A stretch of 64,000 nt of DNA. Source: Apilactobacillus kunkeei. Its GTDB lineage: Bacteria; Bacillota; Bacilli; Lactobacillales; Lactobacillaceae. Every line of letters begins with the position of its first letter. Positions within the stretch are counted from its first letter, which is position 1. This document shows, piece after piece, positions 53,521 through 63,207 of the stretch. A program made the position numbers and the translations under genes. The stretch is taken from contig NZ_VBSE01000041.1 of NCBI RefSeq assembly GCF_005930975.1, forward strand, positions 116,498-180,497, in the 5' to 3' direction. The notes beneath the pieces were generated by a model, which did no database searches, was not told the DNA's origin, and worked only from the letters and a program-made list of their open reading frames with translations.

Positions 53521-54858
53521 TTACTTCTCTTCTTGAGCTTGAGCGGCTTGTCCTAAGATGTTTAGGTAATGGAAAGGACGGTCGAAGTTTGGTTGGAATA
53601 GCATATCAACCATTGCTAAATCATCAATTGTGTTCTTGTTTTGGATAAGAACGGATAATGTGTTAGCTGATTGAGAAATGTCGTAACGACTCATCAATGA
53701 GCCACCTAAGATACGGCGTGTGCTTGGGTCATATACTAGTTCCATTAACACTTTTTCAGTTGTTGGCATGAATTCTGGACGATAGTTATCTTCAACAACT
53801 ACTGAGCTAGCTTTCATCCCTTTTCTTTCAGCCATACCAACTGTCATACCAGAAGAAACTAATGCGTAGTCATATAGTTGTAAACCAGATGATGATTGAG
53901 TACCCATGTACTTAGTTGTTGGTTTTTCAATATTCTTACCAACTAAAATACCTTGACGAACTGCGTTAGTTGCTAATGGAATGTATTCGTTAGTTTCACT
54001 TGGGTTGAAGTGTACCGCAGCACTATCACCGGCAGCAAAGATGTCTGGGTTTGATGATTGCATATATTCATTTGTGATAATAGCACCATTGTCCATCATA
54101 TCAACCTTACCAGTTAATAGTTCAGTGTTTGGTTGGAAACCAACACATAGGATAGCCATATCAGCTTTGATATCGTGATCACCAGTTGATAGTGTTAGTT
54201 CATCATCGCCAGAGAACTTTTGAACACGTACCCCTAGTTCTAGTTTAACGTTGTGGTCAGCATATAGTTCTTCAATCTTGTCAGTGAACTTCTTGTCAAA
54301 GTACTTTGATAAAACGTGGCTATCACTGTTAATCAAAGTAGTTTCGTGACCATGGTTTGAAAATGCTTCGGCTAATTCAGCCCCGATATATCCAGCACCA
54401 ACAACAGCAATACGTTTGTGGTCTTTAGCCTTTTCAAATAGGATTTGAGCATCGTGCCAGTTCTTACAGAAAAATACGTTCTTGTTATCGCGACCTTCGA
54501 TTGGAGGAAGAACAGGACGTGAACCTGTTGTCATAACTAGCTTGTCGTACTTATCAGTAAATACGTCATGTGAATCTAAGTTTTCAACTTCAATTGTCTT
54601 AGCATCAGTATCTACAGACTTTACACTGTGTAGCATTTTAACGTTTGCACCTAAATCGGATAGTTCCTTAGGGTTTGAGTAGAATAAACCTTGAGGATCC
54701 TTAACCTTGCCATCTAGGTATAAAGCGATACCACATGATAGGAATGAAATGTTGTCATTTCTTTCGTATACAGTAACTTCTGCGTCTGGGTGTTCTTTTA
54801 AAATTTGTTTAACAGCGAATGTACCTGCATGTGTACAACCAATAACAATAACTTTCAT
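53521..54858 (-). CDS. NADH oxidase, CoA-disulfide reductase-like family
   Basis: A 445-residue flavoprotein. FAD is bound by IGCTHAGTFA at the N-terminus and the redox Cys42 lies in FLSCGIALYLDG, the mark of water-forming NADH oxidases and NADH peroxidases. The NADH-binding motif is VVGAGYIGAELAEAF (about residue 155) and the second FAD motif PDIFAAGDSAAV (about 270). It regenerates NAD with O2, important for heterofermentative growth on sugars. Start ATG at 54858. Monocistronic. Confidence 0.93.
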   Translation of the reverse strand: MKVIVIGCTHAGTFAVKQILKEHPDAEVTVYERNDNISFLSCGIALYLDGKVKDPQGLFYSNPKELSDLGANVKMLHSVKSVDTDAKTIEVENLDSHDVFTDKYDKLVMTTGSRPVLPPIEGRDNKNVFFCKNWHDAQILFEKAKDHKRIAVVGAGYIGAELAEAFSNHGHETTLINSDSHVLSKYFDKKFTDKIEELYADHNVKLELGVRVQKFSGDDELTLSTGDHDIKADMAILCVGFQPNTELLTGKVDMMDNGAIITNEYMQSSNPDIFAAGDSAAVHFNPSETNEYIPLATNAVRQGILVGKNIEKPTTKYMGTQSSSGLQLYDYALVSSGMTVGMAERKGMKASSVVVEDNYRPEFMPTTEKVLMELVYDPSTRRILGGSLMSRYDISQSANTLSVLIQNKNTIDDLAMVDMLFQPNFDRPFHYLNILGQAAQAQEEK

Positions 54859-55044
54859 ATTGTAATACCTTCTCTATTCTGTATTTTTTTCATTTATATT
54901 TTCTCTACAACTCTAATTATATGTATTGTGAATAAAAACACAATAATTTTATTTGTCCTTAAGATAATTTTAACATTTTAAATATTAACAGTTATTATAG
55001 CGCCTTTGTACTTTGTGTATCATATCACTGATTTCACAAATGTA

Positions 55045-55077
55045 TAAAAAAAGCAATGAAATTAATTCGTTGCTTTT
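55045..55077 (-). terminator. Intrinsic terminator after the CPBP protease gene
   Basis: AAAAGCAA.GAAATTAATTC.TTGCTTTT type stem with A and T tracts, directly after the stop codon on the minus strand. Confidence 0.75.
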
Positions 55078-55081
55078 GTAA

Positions 55082-55894
55082 TTAATATATCCAAGCTTTT
55101 TTACCTTGTTTACGATTATACACAATCAAAGATACATAAGATGAAAGAATCCCCACTATAAATATTAGTAACGATAAAATATCAACTTTATTTGTTGCAG
55201 AAGTATTAACATAATTAGAATGCATAGAAAAAACAAAAGCCGAGTAATCCATCAACGCATGTAAACTAATTGAAACCCAAATATTTTTACTAATGTAGTA
55301 AACAGTAGCTAATACAAATCCTAGTCCAGCCGCATATATAACTTGGTTAGTAGTATCCCAAAATGGTGAAACTAAATAATTTAACATGTGTAAAGAACCA
55401 AAGACCATACTAGAGAAGAAAATACTCTTCATTACAGGATAATTCTTAAAGCCTTTTAGCATTGCTCCCATCATAACTCCTCTAATGGATATTTCTTCAA
55501 ACATTCCCACAAAAAGTGCTTCAATAAGTCCAATACCAAAAGCTAAGATGATATTTTGAGCATCCATATTATGAAGAAGGTTTTTCCATACTAGAGAGTC
55601 ACTTGCTAGGGTCATATTTAGAATTGTTAAAGCTATTAACAGCCATCCCTCTTTAAAAATATGAGAGTATCCGCCATGTTCATGCATAACATTAATTTTC
55701 CAATGTCGTTTTGCAAATACCAACAGTGCAATCGCAAATACAGCTCTCATGATTCCTGGATCCATCTGACCTAATATTTGGTGATTATTGTTATAAATAT
55801 TAAAGTTAATTGCCGTAACTCCTACAATATTTAATGCAATAAAATCGATTAATAAAACCCAAAAAGTAATGGACCACATTTTTGCTAGTTTCAT
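55082..55894 (-). CDS. CPBP-family intramembrane metalloprotease
   Basis: A 270-residue protein with about eight membrane helices. The Abi/CAAX protease motifs are present: FEEISIRGVMMG (Glu-Glu...Arg), FGSLHMLNYL (Phe..His) and HALMDYSAF (His...Asp). In lactobacilli such proteins can act in bacteriocin self-immunity or protein maturation. No bacteriocin gene is seen nearby. It is preceded by the GH32 gene but separated by a terminator. Confidence 0.88.
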   Translation of the reverse strand: MKLAKMWSITFWVLLIDFIALNIVGVTAINFNIYNNNHQILGQMDPGIMRAVFAIALLVFAKRHWKINVMHEHGGYSHIFKEGWLLIALTILNMTLASDSLVWKNLLHNMDAQNIILAFGIGLIEALFVGMFEEISIRGVMMGAMLKGFKNYPVMKSIFFSSMVFGSLHMLNYLVSPFWDTTNQVIYAAGLGFVLATVYYISKNIWVSISLHALMDYSAFVFSMHSNYVNTSATNKVDILSLLIFIVGILSSYVSLIVYNRKQGKKAWIY

Positions 55895-55938
55895 ACTATT
55901 CCATCCTCGCTTTAATTGATGAAAACATCATAACACAC

Positions 55939-55970
55939 AAAAAAAGAATGCCAAAATGGCATTCTTTTTT
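55939..55970 (-). terminator. Intrinsic terminator after the GH32 gene
   Basis: AAAGAATGCCA pairs with TGGCATTCTTT, flanked by A and T tracts. Confidence 0.85.
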
Positions 55971-55975
55971 ACATG

Positions 55976-58900
55976 TTATTTGTAACTATTCTTAAAAGAG
56001 TTCATTTCTTTATAGTATTTAGACATAGTCTTATTAATTTTTGTAGCCTTTGCCTTTAACTTCTTCAGAGCTGAACGATTCTTCTTGCTATTATGCTTCT
56101 TTATATCCTTTTTAATCTTTGCTTCTTGGTCCTTAATACTAGCTAATTTAGATTTTGCCTTGTTTACTAATCCAACGTTCTTGAAGTATCCAGCTAACCC
56201 ATTCTTTCTGTTTTTAAGTCTGTCATATGACTTCTTATCACTGTTGTACTTCTTAAGAAGCTTTTTGTAGTGAGCAGTATGTTTATTCTTTAACTTAGAT
56301 AATTGTGCTTTTTCCTTTGCTAAAGATTTCTTAGCAACAGTGACCTTTGAAGTAAGAATTGCTAAATCAGATTTTTTTGGAATCTTACGACCCTTAAGAC
56401 CTTTAAGAGTTCCACCCTTTGTAATCTTATACTTCTTACCCTTGTAAACAGCAGTCCCTGACTTACGTAGTTTCCCATCCTTAGTAAAAGCGTAGAAATA
56501 TCCATCATATTCACGAACACCACCAAGAATATTACTATTCTTGTCTAATAAGAATTTAGAACCATCTGGTAGCTTAACCATTTGATTAGGTGCAATCAAT
56601 TGGCCGTATTGGTTGAAATTAAATCTTTGGTTGTTAATACCAATTCCTTGTTGAGCTGGATGATTATCAAAAGAAATATAGTAGATTTTCTTTCCCTTGT
56701 AATCCTTGATGAATGTATTTCCGGTTGCTTCACCATTACTATCAAACTTGTATACATTACCTGCATTATTAATAATTCCAGTAGTTACTTTGTTCTTCTT
56801 TAGGTAATAGAACAAACCACTGTTTGATGGAGATTGCACGAATGTATTATCACCTCTAATAGTACCGTCTGAAGCAATCTTGAATGTTTGGCTGCCAACA
56901 GTTACATCTGAAGTCGCCATCTTTCCATCTATTCCATAGTATGATACCGTGCCATCAGAATTTTTAACAATTGAGTTCTTAATTTCGATACCATTATCAC
57001 TGAAGTCATATTGAGCACCATCTACAACTGCCTTACCTAATAGAGCCTTGCCATCGTTTCCGAAATAGTATTGGTATCCAGTACCTGGGTTAACTTCAAC
57101 AAATTGATTCTTAACCATATTTCCGTTGTTATCGAAGTAGTAATATGCGCCATTATCTACGTAGAAAGTGTTAACAGCTTCGTAACCAGTTTGAGCATCG
57201 TAGTAATGAGTATTACCTTGACTATCGGTAATCATTTGCCCTGCTATACGCTTACCATTTACAAACCAAGTGTTATGTCCATTAATTACATAATTACCAT
57301 TTTGATTTTCAATACCATTATTTTTTACGGAATTGGATAGGTTCATCGCAATAGAACTTACACTATTTTCCAAATCTTTAGCAGTCTTATAAGCATCATT
57401 TGCGATAGAATTATATAAAATTGCACGTACATCAGTACCTAGTCCAACAGATGTTTGAATATTTTGTTGAGCATTAGTCAAGCTAGCTTGAGCTTGACTA
57501 ATCTTGTTCAACGCATCAGATACCTTGGTTTGATCAGCATCTGGTTGTGTCTTCAAAGCATTAATTAGTACTGTGTCATCTTGTAAGTAACCTTGTAACT
57601 TAGTGATGTTGGTACTTAAACCATCATTAGTAGTTGAGCCATCAGATTGACCGAATTGGTAGTTATCTACGGTTGCTGCTGCAGTCGATGACATGAAGTA
57701 TGGTTCATTTTGAATTGAACTAAAGTTAACAATATTGTATGACTTATTAGCTTCTGGAAGGTATAGCTCGATAGTAGTGTTATCTACATATACTTCCAGT
57801 TTCGTAATATTAGTAGTGCTTAATGAAGTAACAGCATCCTTTGAAAGTAAGTCATATAGTGAGTTTTGACGTTTAACTTCAATACCATTATTGTTCAAGG
57901 TAATAGTAATTGTTGATTGATTACGCTTGAATGTAATAGTTTTATCCGCTTGACCACTATCAAAAGTAAAATCTAACTTATTATTAGTGTTTACAAGCAC
58001 TGATTGAGCTGAAGAATTAATTCTGTAACTGCTTACCAATTTATTGTCAGGTTCAATTGGTACGTATTTAAGTGTCCCATTCACGTTTTGAATTATTCGT
58101 GGCAAAGTAATTGTTCCATTGTGCTTTGTAATTCCATCATAATCTGTTATTGCTGCAGCAAGTGGTAAGTAAAGCCAGTTACCACTCCAATTAATATTAA
58201 TTAAGTTATTATCATCTAGGTTAGTACTGTTACCGGCATATACATCACTCTTGTAATCTGCACCATCAGTATTAACAAATTGAGCATCTGGGGCCAATTT
58301 GAATACACCGTTTTTATCTATGCTTCCCTTTACATATGCACTAGCACGGATATTGTCACTATGCCAACTGAAAAACATAAATGTTTGACCATTAATTGTT
58401 CTAATTATTGGTGTTTCAACTTCAAAAGGAACTGATTTAATAGTGCCTAAATCAATATCTTCATTAGAGTTATAAGTCCACTTGATACCGTTAGTACTTC
58501 TGAAGACAAAAATCTTTTTGGACCAACCACCAGCAACGTATGCAATTAGAGAGCCATCATTTTGTGGTAGTACTTGGATGTCACGGAAATCTCCACTATC
58601 AATCTTGAACATATCTGCACTTAATACAGGTTTATCAGTAACTGGTTTGAATTGTTCATCGTTGTTACTGTATACCAAGTCAATGTATTGTTTGTCTGCG
58701 ATATCAGTAAAGTAAGCTAATTTTGCGTTAGCGTTAATCTTATTACCCCATTTATCTTGCTTAATTCTTCCATTATTTGAAACAATGGAACCGGTCGCTA
58801 CATATTTCCAGAAAGTCTTGTTTCCAGAAACAACTTGGTTATCTGATCCAGTGTATCCACTATATGGAATGGCAACATTATTTAAGGATGCTGGATTACT

Positions 58901-59968
58901 TTGATCATAAGGTGTAAAAGTCTTAAAGTCTTTAGTTGTCGCATGGTACCATTCATTTGAAAATCTCTTTCGGCTCGGATACGGATTGTATAGGTAATAT
59001 ACATCATAATAGTCTACCTTCCCATCATTTCCAGTATGTGGAATGATGGATTGAATATCATTTGAATATCCTCGAGGAACGTTGTAATGGAAATTTTGAC
59101 TGAAGGCACTGTTTGTCATTAATGACTCATCAGTGTGTGAATCATCTTTTGACAAGTAACCGTTTAGGTCAGCATGATAATTTACCTTATTAACAGTGAT
59201 GTATTTATCAGTAATTAAATATCCTGTTGAAGGATCAAAAAACATTTGCTTACCATTAATATTTTCAATTAGTCCTTTGATTAACTTACCACTTTTTGAG
59301 AAGTAAACTTTTTGATTATTTAATGATTGAAGTCCAGTGGCCAGTGCACCATCCTTTTTAGCCAAATATGTAGACTTATTGTATATAAATGACTTGTTTG
59401 TTACTAAGCTTCCGTTCTTATTAATATATAATTTCTTACCCTTAAATGAAACAATCTTATTTTTAACTAGGTACCCTTTTTCATTAAAGAATTTTTTTAC
59501 GCCTTTAATGGTTGCTAAACCTTTTGCATATGTACCTTTCTTGGTTAAATATCTAACACCTGATTTTGTGTACTTATATCCTGATTTTCCTTTAACAACT
59601 TTTTTAGTGGATTTCTTAGTTGCTTTTTTAGCGACTTTCTTTGTTGTCTTCTTAGCAACTTTCTTTGTTGATACATTCTTTACATCTTTATTATTTGATG
59701 AACTATTAGTAGTTACTGTGTTAGTATCATTATTTTTGTTTTGGTCATTATTGGATTCATTTTTGTTTTCATCTTTGGAAACAGTTGACGTGTTACCATT
59801 TTGTATAACACTTACCGCACTTGCATTAACATCAGCATTTACTTTTATACTGTTTGTAGTATCAGAAAGAGCAAATATACCTAAAATGGCTGTAGTAGCA
59901 ATCCCAGCTACTACCCAATGTTTTCCCGACTTATAACTCTTAAAGTGCACCTTTGTTTCTTTATTCAT
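55976..59968 (-). CDS. Extracellular GH32 fructan hydrolase (endolevanase-like)
   Basis: A 1330-residue secreted enzyme. Residues 10-18 hold a KxYKxGKxW-type signal (KSYKSGKHW). A Ser/Asn-rich stretch and a basic repeat (KKVAKKTTKKVAKKATKK, about 102-127) follow, then glucan-binding-type repeats (130-275). The GH32 domain has the nucleophile Asp304 in GYSNDIQS, the stabilising Asp463 in FRDIQV and the acid/base Glu518 in EVETP (usually EC). The lectin-like module spans about 640-790. More repeats (about 920-1200) and a Lys-rich helical tail end the protein; there is no LPxTG. NDIQ in place of NDPN points to the endolevanase/LevB side. It releases fructose or fructo-oligosaccharides from levan. 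Confidence 0.85.
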   Translation of the reverse strand: MNKETKVHFKSYKSGKHWVVAGIATTAILGIFALSDTTNSIKVNADVNASAVSVIQNGNTSTVSKDENKNESNNDQNKNNDTNTVTTNSSSNNKDVKNVSTKKVAKKTTKKVAKKATKKSTKKVVKGKSGYKYTKSGVRYLTKKGTYAKGLATIKGVKKFFNEKGYLVKNKIVSFKGKKLYINKNGSLVTNKSFIYNKSTYLAKKDGALATGLQSLNNQKVYFSKSGKLIKGLIENINGKQMFFDPSTGYLITDKYITVNKVNYHADLNGYLSKDDSHTDESLMTNSAFSQNFHYNVPRGYSNDIQSIIPHTGNDGKVDYYDVYYLYNPYPSRKRFSNEWYHATTKDFKTFTPYDQSNPASLNNVAIPYSGYTGSDNQVVSGNKTFWKYVATGSIVSNNGRIKQDKWGNKINANAKLAYFTDIADKQYIDLVYSNNDEQFKPVTDKPVLSADMFKIDSGDFRDIQVLPQNDGSLIAYVAGGWSKKIFVFRSTNGIKWTYNSNEDIDLGTIKSVPFEVETPIIRTINGQTFMFFSWHSDNIRASAYVKGSIDKNGVFKLAPDAQFVNTDGADYKSDVYAGNSTNLDDNNLININWSGNWLYLPLAAAITDYDGITKHNGTITLPRIIQNVNGTLKYVPIEPDNKLVSSYRINSSAQSVLVNTNNKLDFTFDSGQADKTITFKRNQSTITITLNNNGIEVKRQNSLYDLLSKDAVTSLSTTNITKLEVYVDNTTIELYLPEANKSYNIVNFSSIQNEPYFMSSTAAATVDNYQFGQSDGSTTNDGLSTNITKLQGYLQDDTVLINALKTQPDADQTKVSDALNKISQAQASLTNAQQNIQTSVGLGTDVRAILYNSIANDAYKTAKDLENSVSSIAMNLSNSVKNNGIENQNGNYVINGHNTWFVNGKRIAGQMITDSQGNTHYYDAQTGYEAVNTFYVDNGAYYYFDNNGNMVKNQFVEVNPGTGYQYYFGNDGKALLGKAVVDGAQYDFSDNGIEIKNSIVKNSDGTVSYYGIDGKMATSDVTVGSQTFKIASDGTIRGDNTFVQSPSNSGLFYYLKKNKVTTGIINNAGNVYKFDSNGEATGNTFIKDYKGKKIYYISFDNHPAQQGIGINNQRFNFNQYGQLIAPNQMVKLPDGSKFLLDKNSNILGGVREYDGYFYAFTKDGKLRKSGTAVYKGKKYKITKGGTLKGLKGRKIPKKSDLAILTSKVTVAKKSLAKEKAQLSKLKNKHTAHYKKLLKKYNSDKKSYDRLKNRKNGLAGYFKNVGLVNKAKSKLASIKDQEAKIKKDIKKHNSKKNRSALKKLKAKATKINKTMSKYYKEMNSFKNSYK

Positions 59969-60222
59969 GATTTCCTCCGAATTTCACCATTAAATTTATT
60001 TTAATGATATTATAACAAAATCTAAAAGTAAGTTTAATAGCGTTTAACTTTATTTTAATGTTATTTTATGATAAGTCGCTTAAAAACGTGGATAAAATAT
60101 CATTATACCAGCACTGAATAATTTTGTTATAAATCGAATATTGATATTGTTAAACCTTCTAATCCAGTTATAAATTATATTATTGTCAATGTTCTCGATT
60201 ATTATAAAGAATGTAGGTATTA
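59969..60222 (-). other. Upstream region of the GH32 gene
   Basis: About 250 very AT-rich bases. A TATAAT lies about 50 bases before the GH32 start with GGAGG before the ATG. Nothing else clear is seen; an open frame here on the minus strand lacks a ribosome binding site. Confidence 0.5.
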
Positions 60223-60255
60223 CAAAAAAGAACACCCTTAGAGAGTGTTCTTTTT
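60223..60255 (-). terminator. Intrinsic terminator after the hydratase gene
   Basis: AAGAACACCCT pairs with AGAGTGTTCTT, flanked by A and T tracts. Confidence 0.8.
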
Positions 60256-60263
60256 CATAACTT

Positions 60264-61064
60264 TTATTTAACATTCAATTTTACTTCACTAAACCCTTGA
60301 TTAAATGTTGCTGTCCATAGTCCTTTAATTAGGTGTGGTGGAAGCAGGAAGGTTCCCGAAGATACCCTTTGACCTGCGTCTAATCTAAGGTCTTGCTCAT
60401 CTAGTTCTTTGACCAACCATTGGAGTGCGTTTAAAGGATTACTTAACACTTCGGAAGATAATCCAGTCGCAACTTCTTTACCATCATGTCTTAGTGTAGT
60501 TGTCACATTTTCTAAATCTTTAAGAGAGAAACTATTGGTATCAAATTCCTCTCCATAGACTACGTATCCGCCAACAGCAGCATCTGACATGACCATGTAC
60601 TTAGACAGTGATGGGAACCAATCAGAAAATCTTGAGTCTGGCACCTCGACCCCTGATGACACTGTGGTCTTATTTGCTAAATCTTCTAGGCTATCGGTTG
60701 GCAATAACGGTTCTTTAGCTTTAAAAACGAGTTCTACTTCAGCAAGTGGATCCATTAATTCGCTGTTTAATGATAATGATACCGGCGATTGCACGAAGTG
60801 TGATTTTACTTGCGCACCATATAAGGGCTCGTCTGAATTAAACATATCTTGTGTTTGTTTACTAGTCAAACTGACCTTGTATCCACCAAGATCTTCATCT
60901 TTTAATTCCATTAATCTTCTTTGAACTCGATATGATGACTCTTCATCAGACACCATATCTTCCCACTCATCCATTTTTAATGGTTGCTTGCTCTTATATG
61001 CTTCAAATAATGCATTGGCCAATCTTTCTTCAGTTGCGGTTAATTCTAATTCAGTAGTTGTCAT
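60264..61064 (-). CDS. 2-keto-4-pentenoate hydratase-like protein
   Basis: A 266-residue protein of the hydratase/decarboxylase (MhpD) family. Family motifs: GGYKVSLTSKQTQ, DPLAEVELVFKA (acidic metal ligands), GVEVPDSRFSDW and SDAAVGGYVVYG. In aromatic degraders it hydrates 2-keto-4-pentenoate, but lactobacilli lack that pathway, so the true substrate (perhaps another 2-oxo acid) is unknown. Start ATG at 61064 with GGAG 9 bases upstream. It follows a 28-codon ORF by 17 bases and an Ile-type T-box, so it is under branched-chain amino-acid control. Confidence 0.83.
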   Translation of the reverse strand: MTTTELELTATEERLANALFEAYKSKQPLKMDEWEDMVSDEESSYRVQRRLMELKDEDLGGYKVSLTSKQTQDMFNSDEPLYGAQVKSHFVQSPVSLSLNSELMDPLAEVELVFKAKEPLLPTDSLEDLANKTTVSSGVEVPDSRFSDWFPSLSKYMVMSDAAVGGYVVYGEEFDTNSFSLKDLENVTTTLRHDGKEVATGLSSEVLSNPLNALQWLVKELDEQDLRLDAGQRVSSGTFLLPPHLIKGLWTATFNQGFSEVKLNVK

Positions 61065-61081
61065 AATAATACGCTCCTTTT

Positions 61082-61168
61082 CTAGCAGCGTACCTTATTT
61101 GGTGACGCTGCAATCCAAAATAAAATATTAATCTGTCCATCATCTAACTCACTAATCGGTAATTGCAT
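61082..61168 (-). CDS. 28-aa ORF between the Ile T-box and the hydratase gene
   Basis: An ATG at 61168 is preceded by GGGAAGTGGTGACA. The peptide begins MQLPISELDDGQINILFW and ends in KVRC, with four Ile and one Trp. The last codons form one arm-to-arm hairpin (GCAGCGT/ACGCTGC, 61085-61111) that ends only a few bases before the ribosome binding site of the hydratase. It may be a coupling or regulatory peptide; I do not recognise a family. Confidence 0.5.
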   Translation of the reverse strand: MQLPISELDDGQINILFWIAASPNKVRC

Positions 61169-61204
61169 TGTCACCACTTCCCTTCTTAATTCAAATTGAT
61201 AAAT

Positions 61205-61487
61205 AAAAAAGCGTCCTCAAACCCATACTTAATATGGATCTAAGGACGCTTCCGCGTGTTACCACCTTTAATTTAATAGTCTAAAAAGACTATCCTCTAC
61301 GTACGGATAAAAATCGATACGCTGTCAACTTAACGGTTGCTACCGGCGCCACTTACTTTTGTTTCAGTGGGCTAACTAAAGAATGATAACTTTCAATCAA
61401 ATTCGTTATGCTGTCACATCCCACCAGCACTCTCTTGAAACGACTTTGATTAGTTGTTCTTATAATCGCTATTTATTTATCTAATTG
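61205..61487 (-). ncRNA. T-box leader, specifier probably AUC (Ile)
   Basis: On the minus strand the leader shows AAGAGAG followed by the apical arm TGCTG...CAGCA, a T-box core of the TGGTAACACG form (61255-61264) and a GC-rich terminator (AAGCGTCCT...AGGACGCTT, then T-run, 61205-61251). Stem I: AAGAA pairs with TTCTT below the specifier loop, which reads GAAAGTTATCA, so the specifier is ATC (61385-61387), isoleucine. The layout parallels B. subtilis glyQS. The base after TGG is T, fitting a discriminator A. Confidence 0.8.
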
Positions 61488-61492
61488 ACCTT

Positions 61493-61520
61493 ATTATAAG
61501 AGCTGAATTAGAAAAGTCAA
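61493..61520 (-). promoter_or_regulatory. Promoter of the Ile T-box transcript
   Basis: On the minus strand TTGACT (61515-61520) and TATAAT (61493-61498) are 16 bases apart. Confidence 0.75.
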
Positions 61521-61530
61521 CGCTTTTTAA

Positions 61531-63168
61531 TTATTTTTTAATAAAAGTTTTCGTATAGTTCCATTGTGGACCTGCAGTGTTATGAATAACATCTTTAACA
61601 TAACTCTTTTGTAAATAGTATGTTCTAACTTGATACAATGGCGAAATTCCTTGATCATCATTTAGTTCTTTGCTTGCTTCAATTAGGTCTTGCCAACGTT
61701 TACTTGCGTCATTTGCGTCTGTAGTGCCAGCCTTTTTCAATAGTGCATTGAACTTAGTATTATTATATTTACCAAAGTTATAAGGTGTATTTTGTTCAGG
61801 AATTTGTAAGAATGTAATTGGATCTTTAAAATCTCCACCCCATGATGATAGTGAGATTTCAAAGTTCCCCTTTGTAAGATTATCGTTGGCTAACTTACCA
61901 GGAATTGTTCTCAAGTTTATAGTAAAGCCCGGAAGAACTGATTCTAATTGAGATTTCAAGTATTGAGTAGCTACCGGAGTGTTCGCATCATCAGTTGATG
62001 CCATTAGTGATAATGACACATTCTTGATGCCTAATTCTTTTAATCCTTTTTCATAGTATTGCTTAGCTAACTTTTTGTTATAAGCTAATGAATCTTTATT
62101 ACCTTGTTGATCAGCAAAATCTTTGCCTGTCTTTGGATCACTAGCCAAATCATAAGGAACAAATCCTGTAATCTTCTTAGTATTAAAACCTAAAATACTT
62201 TCATTTAACTGGTCTCTATCGATTGCTAGAGAAATTGCTTTACGAATGTTTTTATTATTAATAACTTTCCTATTTTGTTCGTCAGGATCATTGAAGTTAT
62301 AACGCAAGAATGTGGTCATTGAGTATGAATAATCATGTAACTCTGAATTATTCTTGTAGTTCTTTAATTGTTCTGAAGATAATGCAGTGACATCAATCTT
62401 ACCTTGATTATAAAGGTTCAAACTAGTAGTAGGATTAGCTACTACAGTGTAATTAATCTTATTTAACTTGATTTTTTTTGCATCCCAATAGTTATTATTC
62501 TTTACATATGACCAAGTATCATTAGTTCCGTTCCACCCTTCAATTGAAAATGGTCCAGAGTAAACCATGTATTTAGCATTAGTTCCATACTTGTCACCAT
62601 ACTTCTTAACAGTGGACTGGTCTTGTGGTCCAAATAATGGATATGCCATTAAAGTCTTAAAGTACGCAATTGGTTTAGTTAGCTTAATTTGGACTGTATG
62701 TTTGTTAACAGCTTTAATCCCTAACTTATCTGGATTCATTTTACCATTAGTGATAGCTTCACCATTTTCAACGTCATTGAATAGGTATGCATATTCAGCT
62801 TTAGTTGCTGGTTTTACAGTACGACGCCATGAATATACAAAATCATTTGCAGTGATGTCCTTACCATTGCTCCATTTGGCATCCCTTAGTTTAAACGTCC
62901 ATGTCTTACCGTCTTTACTGGTCTTAGCACTATCAGCTAAATCTAACATTGGTTTACCATCATTGCCAAGTTTGTAAAAACTACTGAACGCATTTCCTGT
63001 TGATCCATATCCAGTAGATGTCGATATATCTAGTGTACTTAATTGTGATGTGGCCGCTAAATTCAAAGTTTGTGTCTTTGCGTCGTTATTGCTTGTATTA
63101 TTACCACATGCTGCCAACGTTACCCCTGTTAAAGCTGTCATTGCTGATGCTACTAATAACTTTTTCAT
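61531..63168 (-). CDS. oppA: Oligopeptide ABC transporter substrate-binding lipoprotein
   Basis: A 545-residue family 5 solute-binding protein. The lipoprotein signal ends in the lipobox LAAC (Cys about residue 21). Typical features: KDGKTWTFKLRDAKWSNGKDITANDFVYSWRR and RKAISLAIDRDQL. The ATG at 63168 has AGGAGTG upstream; a longer frame has none. No permease or ATPase genes follow, so it is an orphan binding protein serving an Opp system encoded elsewhere. Its leader (63169-63427) holds a Cys-Cys-Cys ORF and a terminator, so it is probably attenuation-controlled. Peptides imported feed PepF (30177). Confidence 0.92.
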   Translation of the reverse strand: MKKLLVASAMTALTGVTLAACGNNTSNNDAKTQTLNLAATSQLSTLDISTSTGYGSTGNAFSSFYKLGNDGKPMLDLADSAKTSKDGKTWTFKLRDAKWSNGKDITANDFVYSWRRTVKPATKAEYAYLFNDVENGEAITNGKMNPDKLGIKAVNKHTVQIKLTKPIAYFKTLMAYPLFGPQDQSTVKKYGDKYGTNAKYMVYSGPFSIEGWNGTNDTWSYVKNNNYWDAKKIKLNKINYTVVANPTTSLNLYNQGKIDVTALSSEQLKNYKNNSELHDYSYSMTTFLRYNFNDPDEQNRKVINNKNIRKAISLAIDRDQLNESILGFNTKKITGFVPYDLASDPKTGKDFADQQGNKDSLAYNKKLAKQYYEKGLKELGIKNVSLSLMASTDDANTPVATQYLKSQLESVLPGFTINLRTIPGKLANDNLTKGNFEISLSSWGGDFKDPITFLQIPEQNTPYNFGKYNNTKFNALLKKAGTTDANDASKRWQDLIEASKELNDDQGISPLYQVRTYYLQKSYVKDVIHNTAGPQWNYTKTFIKK

Positions 63169-63207
63169 ATTTTTCACTCCTATGTGTTTGTATGTGTTCA
63201 ATCAAAA

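Noticed and set aside
59337..59936. 199-codon plus-strand open frame
   Set aside because: It is antisense to the Lys-rich N-terminal part of the GH32 gene; the Phe/Leu-rich product is the mirror of Lys codons, and there is no ribosome binding site.
55976..59968. GH68 levansucrase/inulosucrase
   Set aside because: The signal peptide and repeats resemble those of fructansucrases, but the catalytic motifs (SNDIQ, RDIQV, ETP, TLPR) are GH32.
60080..60274. 64-codon minus-strand open frame
   Set aside because: It spans the hydratase terminator, has no ribosome binding site and a composition expected of AT-rich non-coding DNA.
62567..62977. 136-codon plus-strand open frame
   Set aside because: Antisense shadow within oppA with no start signal; oppA has clear family motifs.
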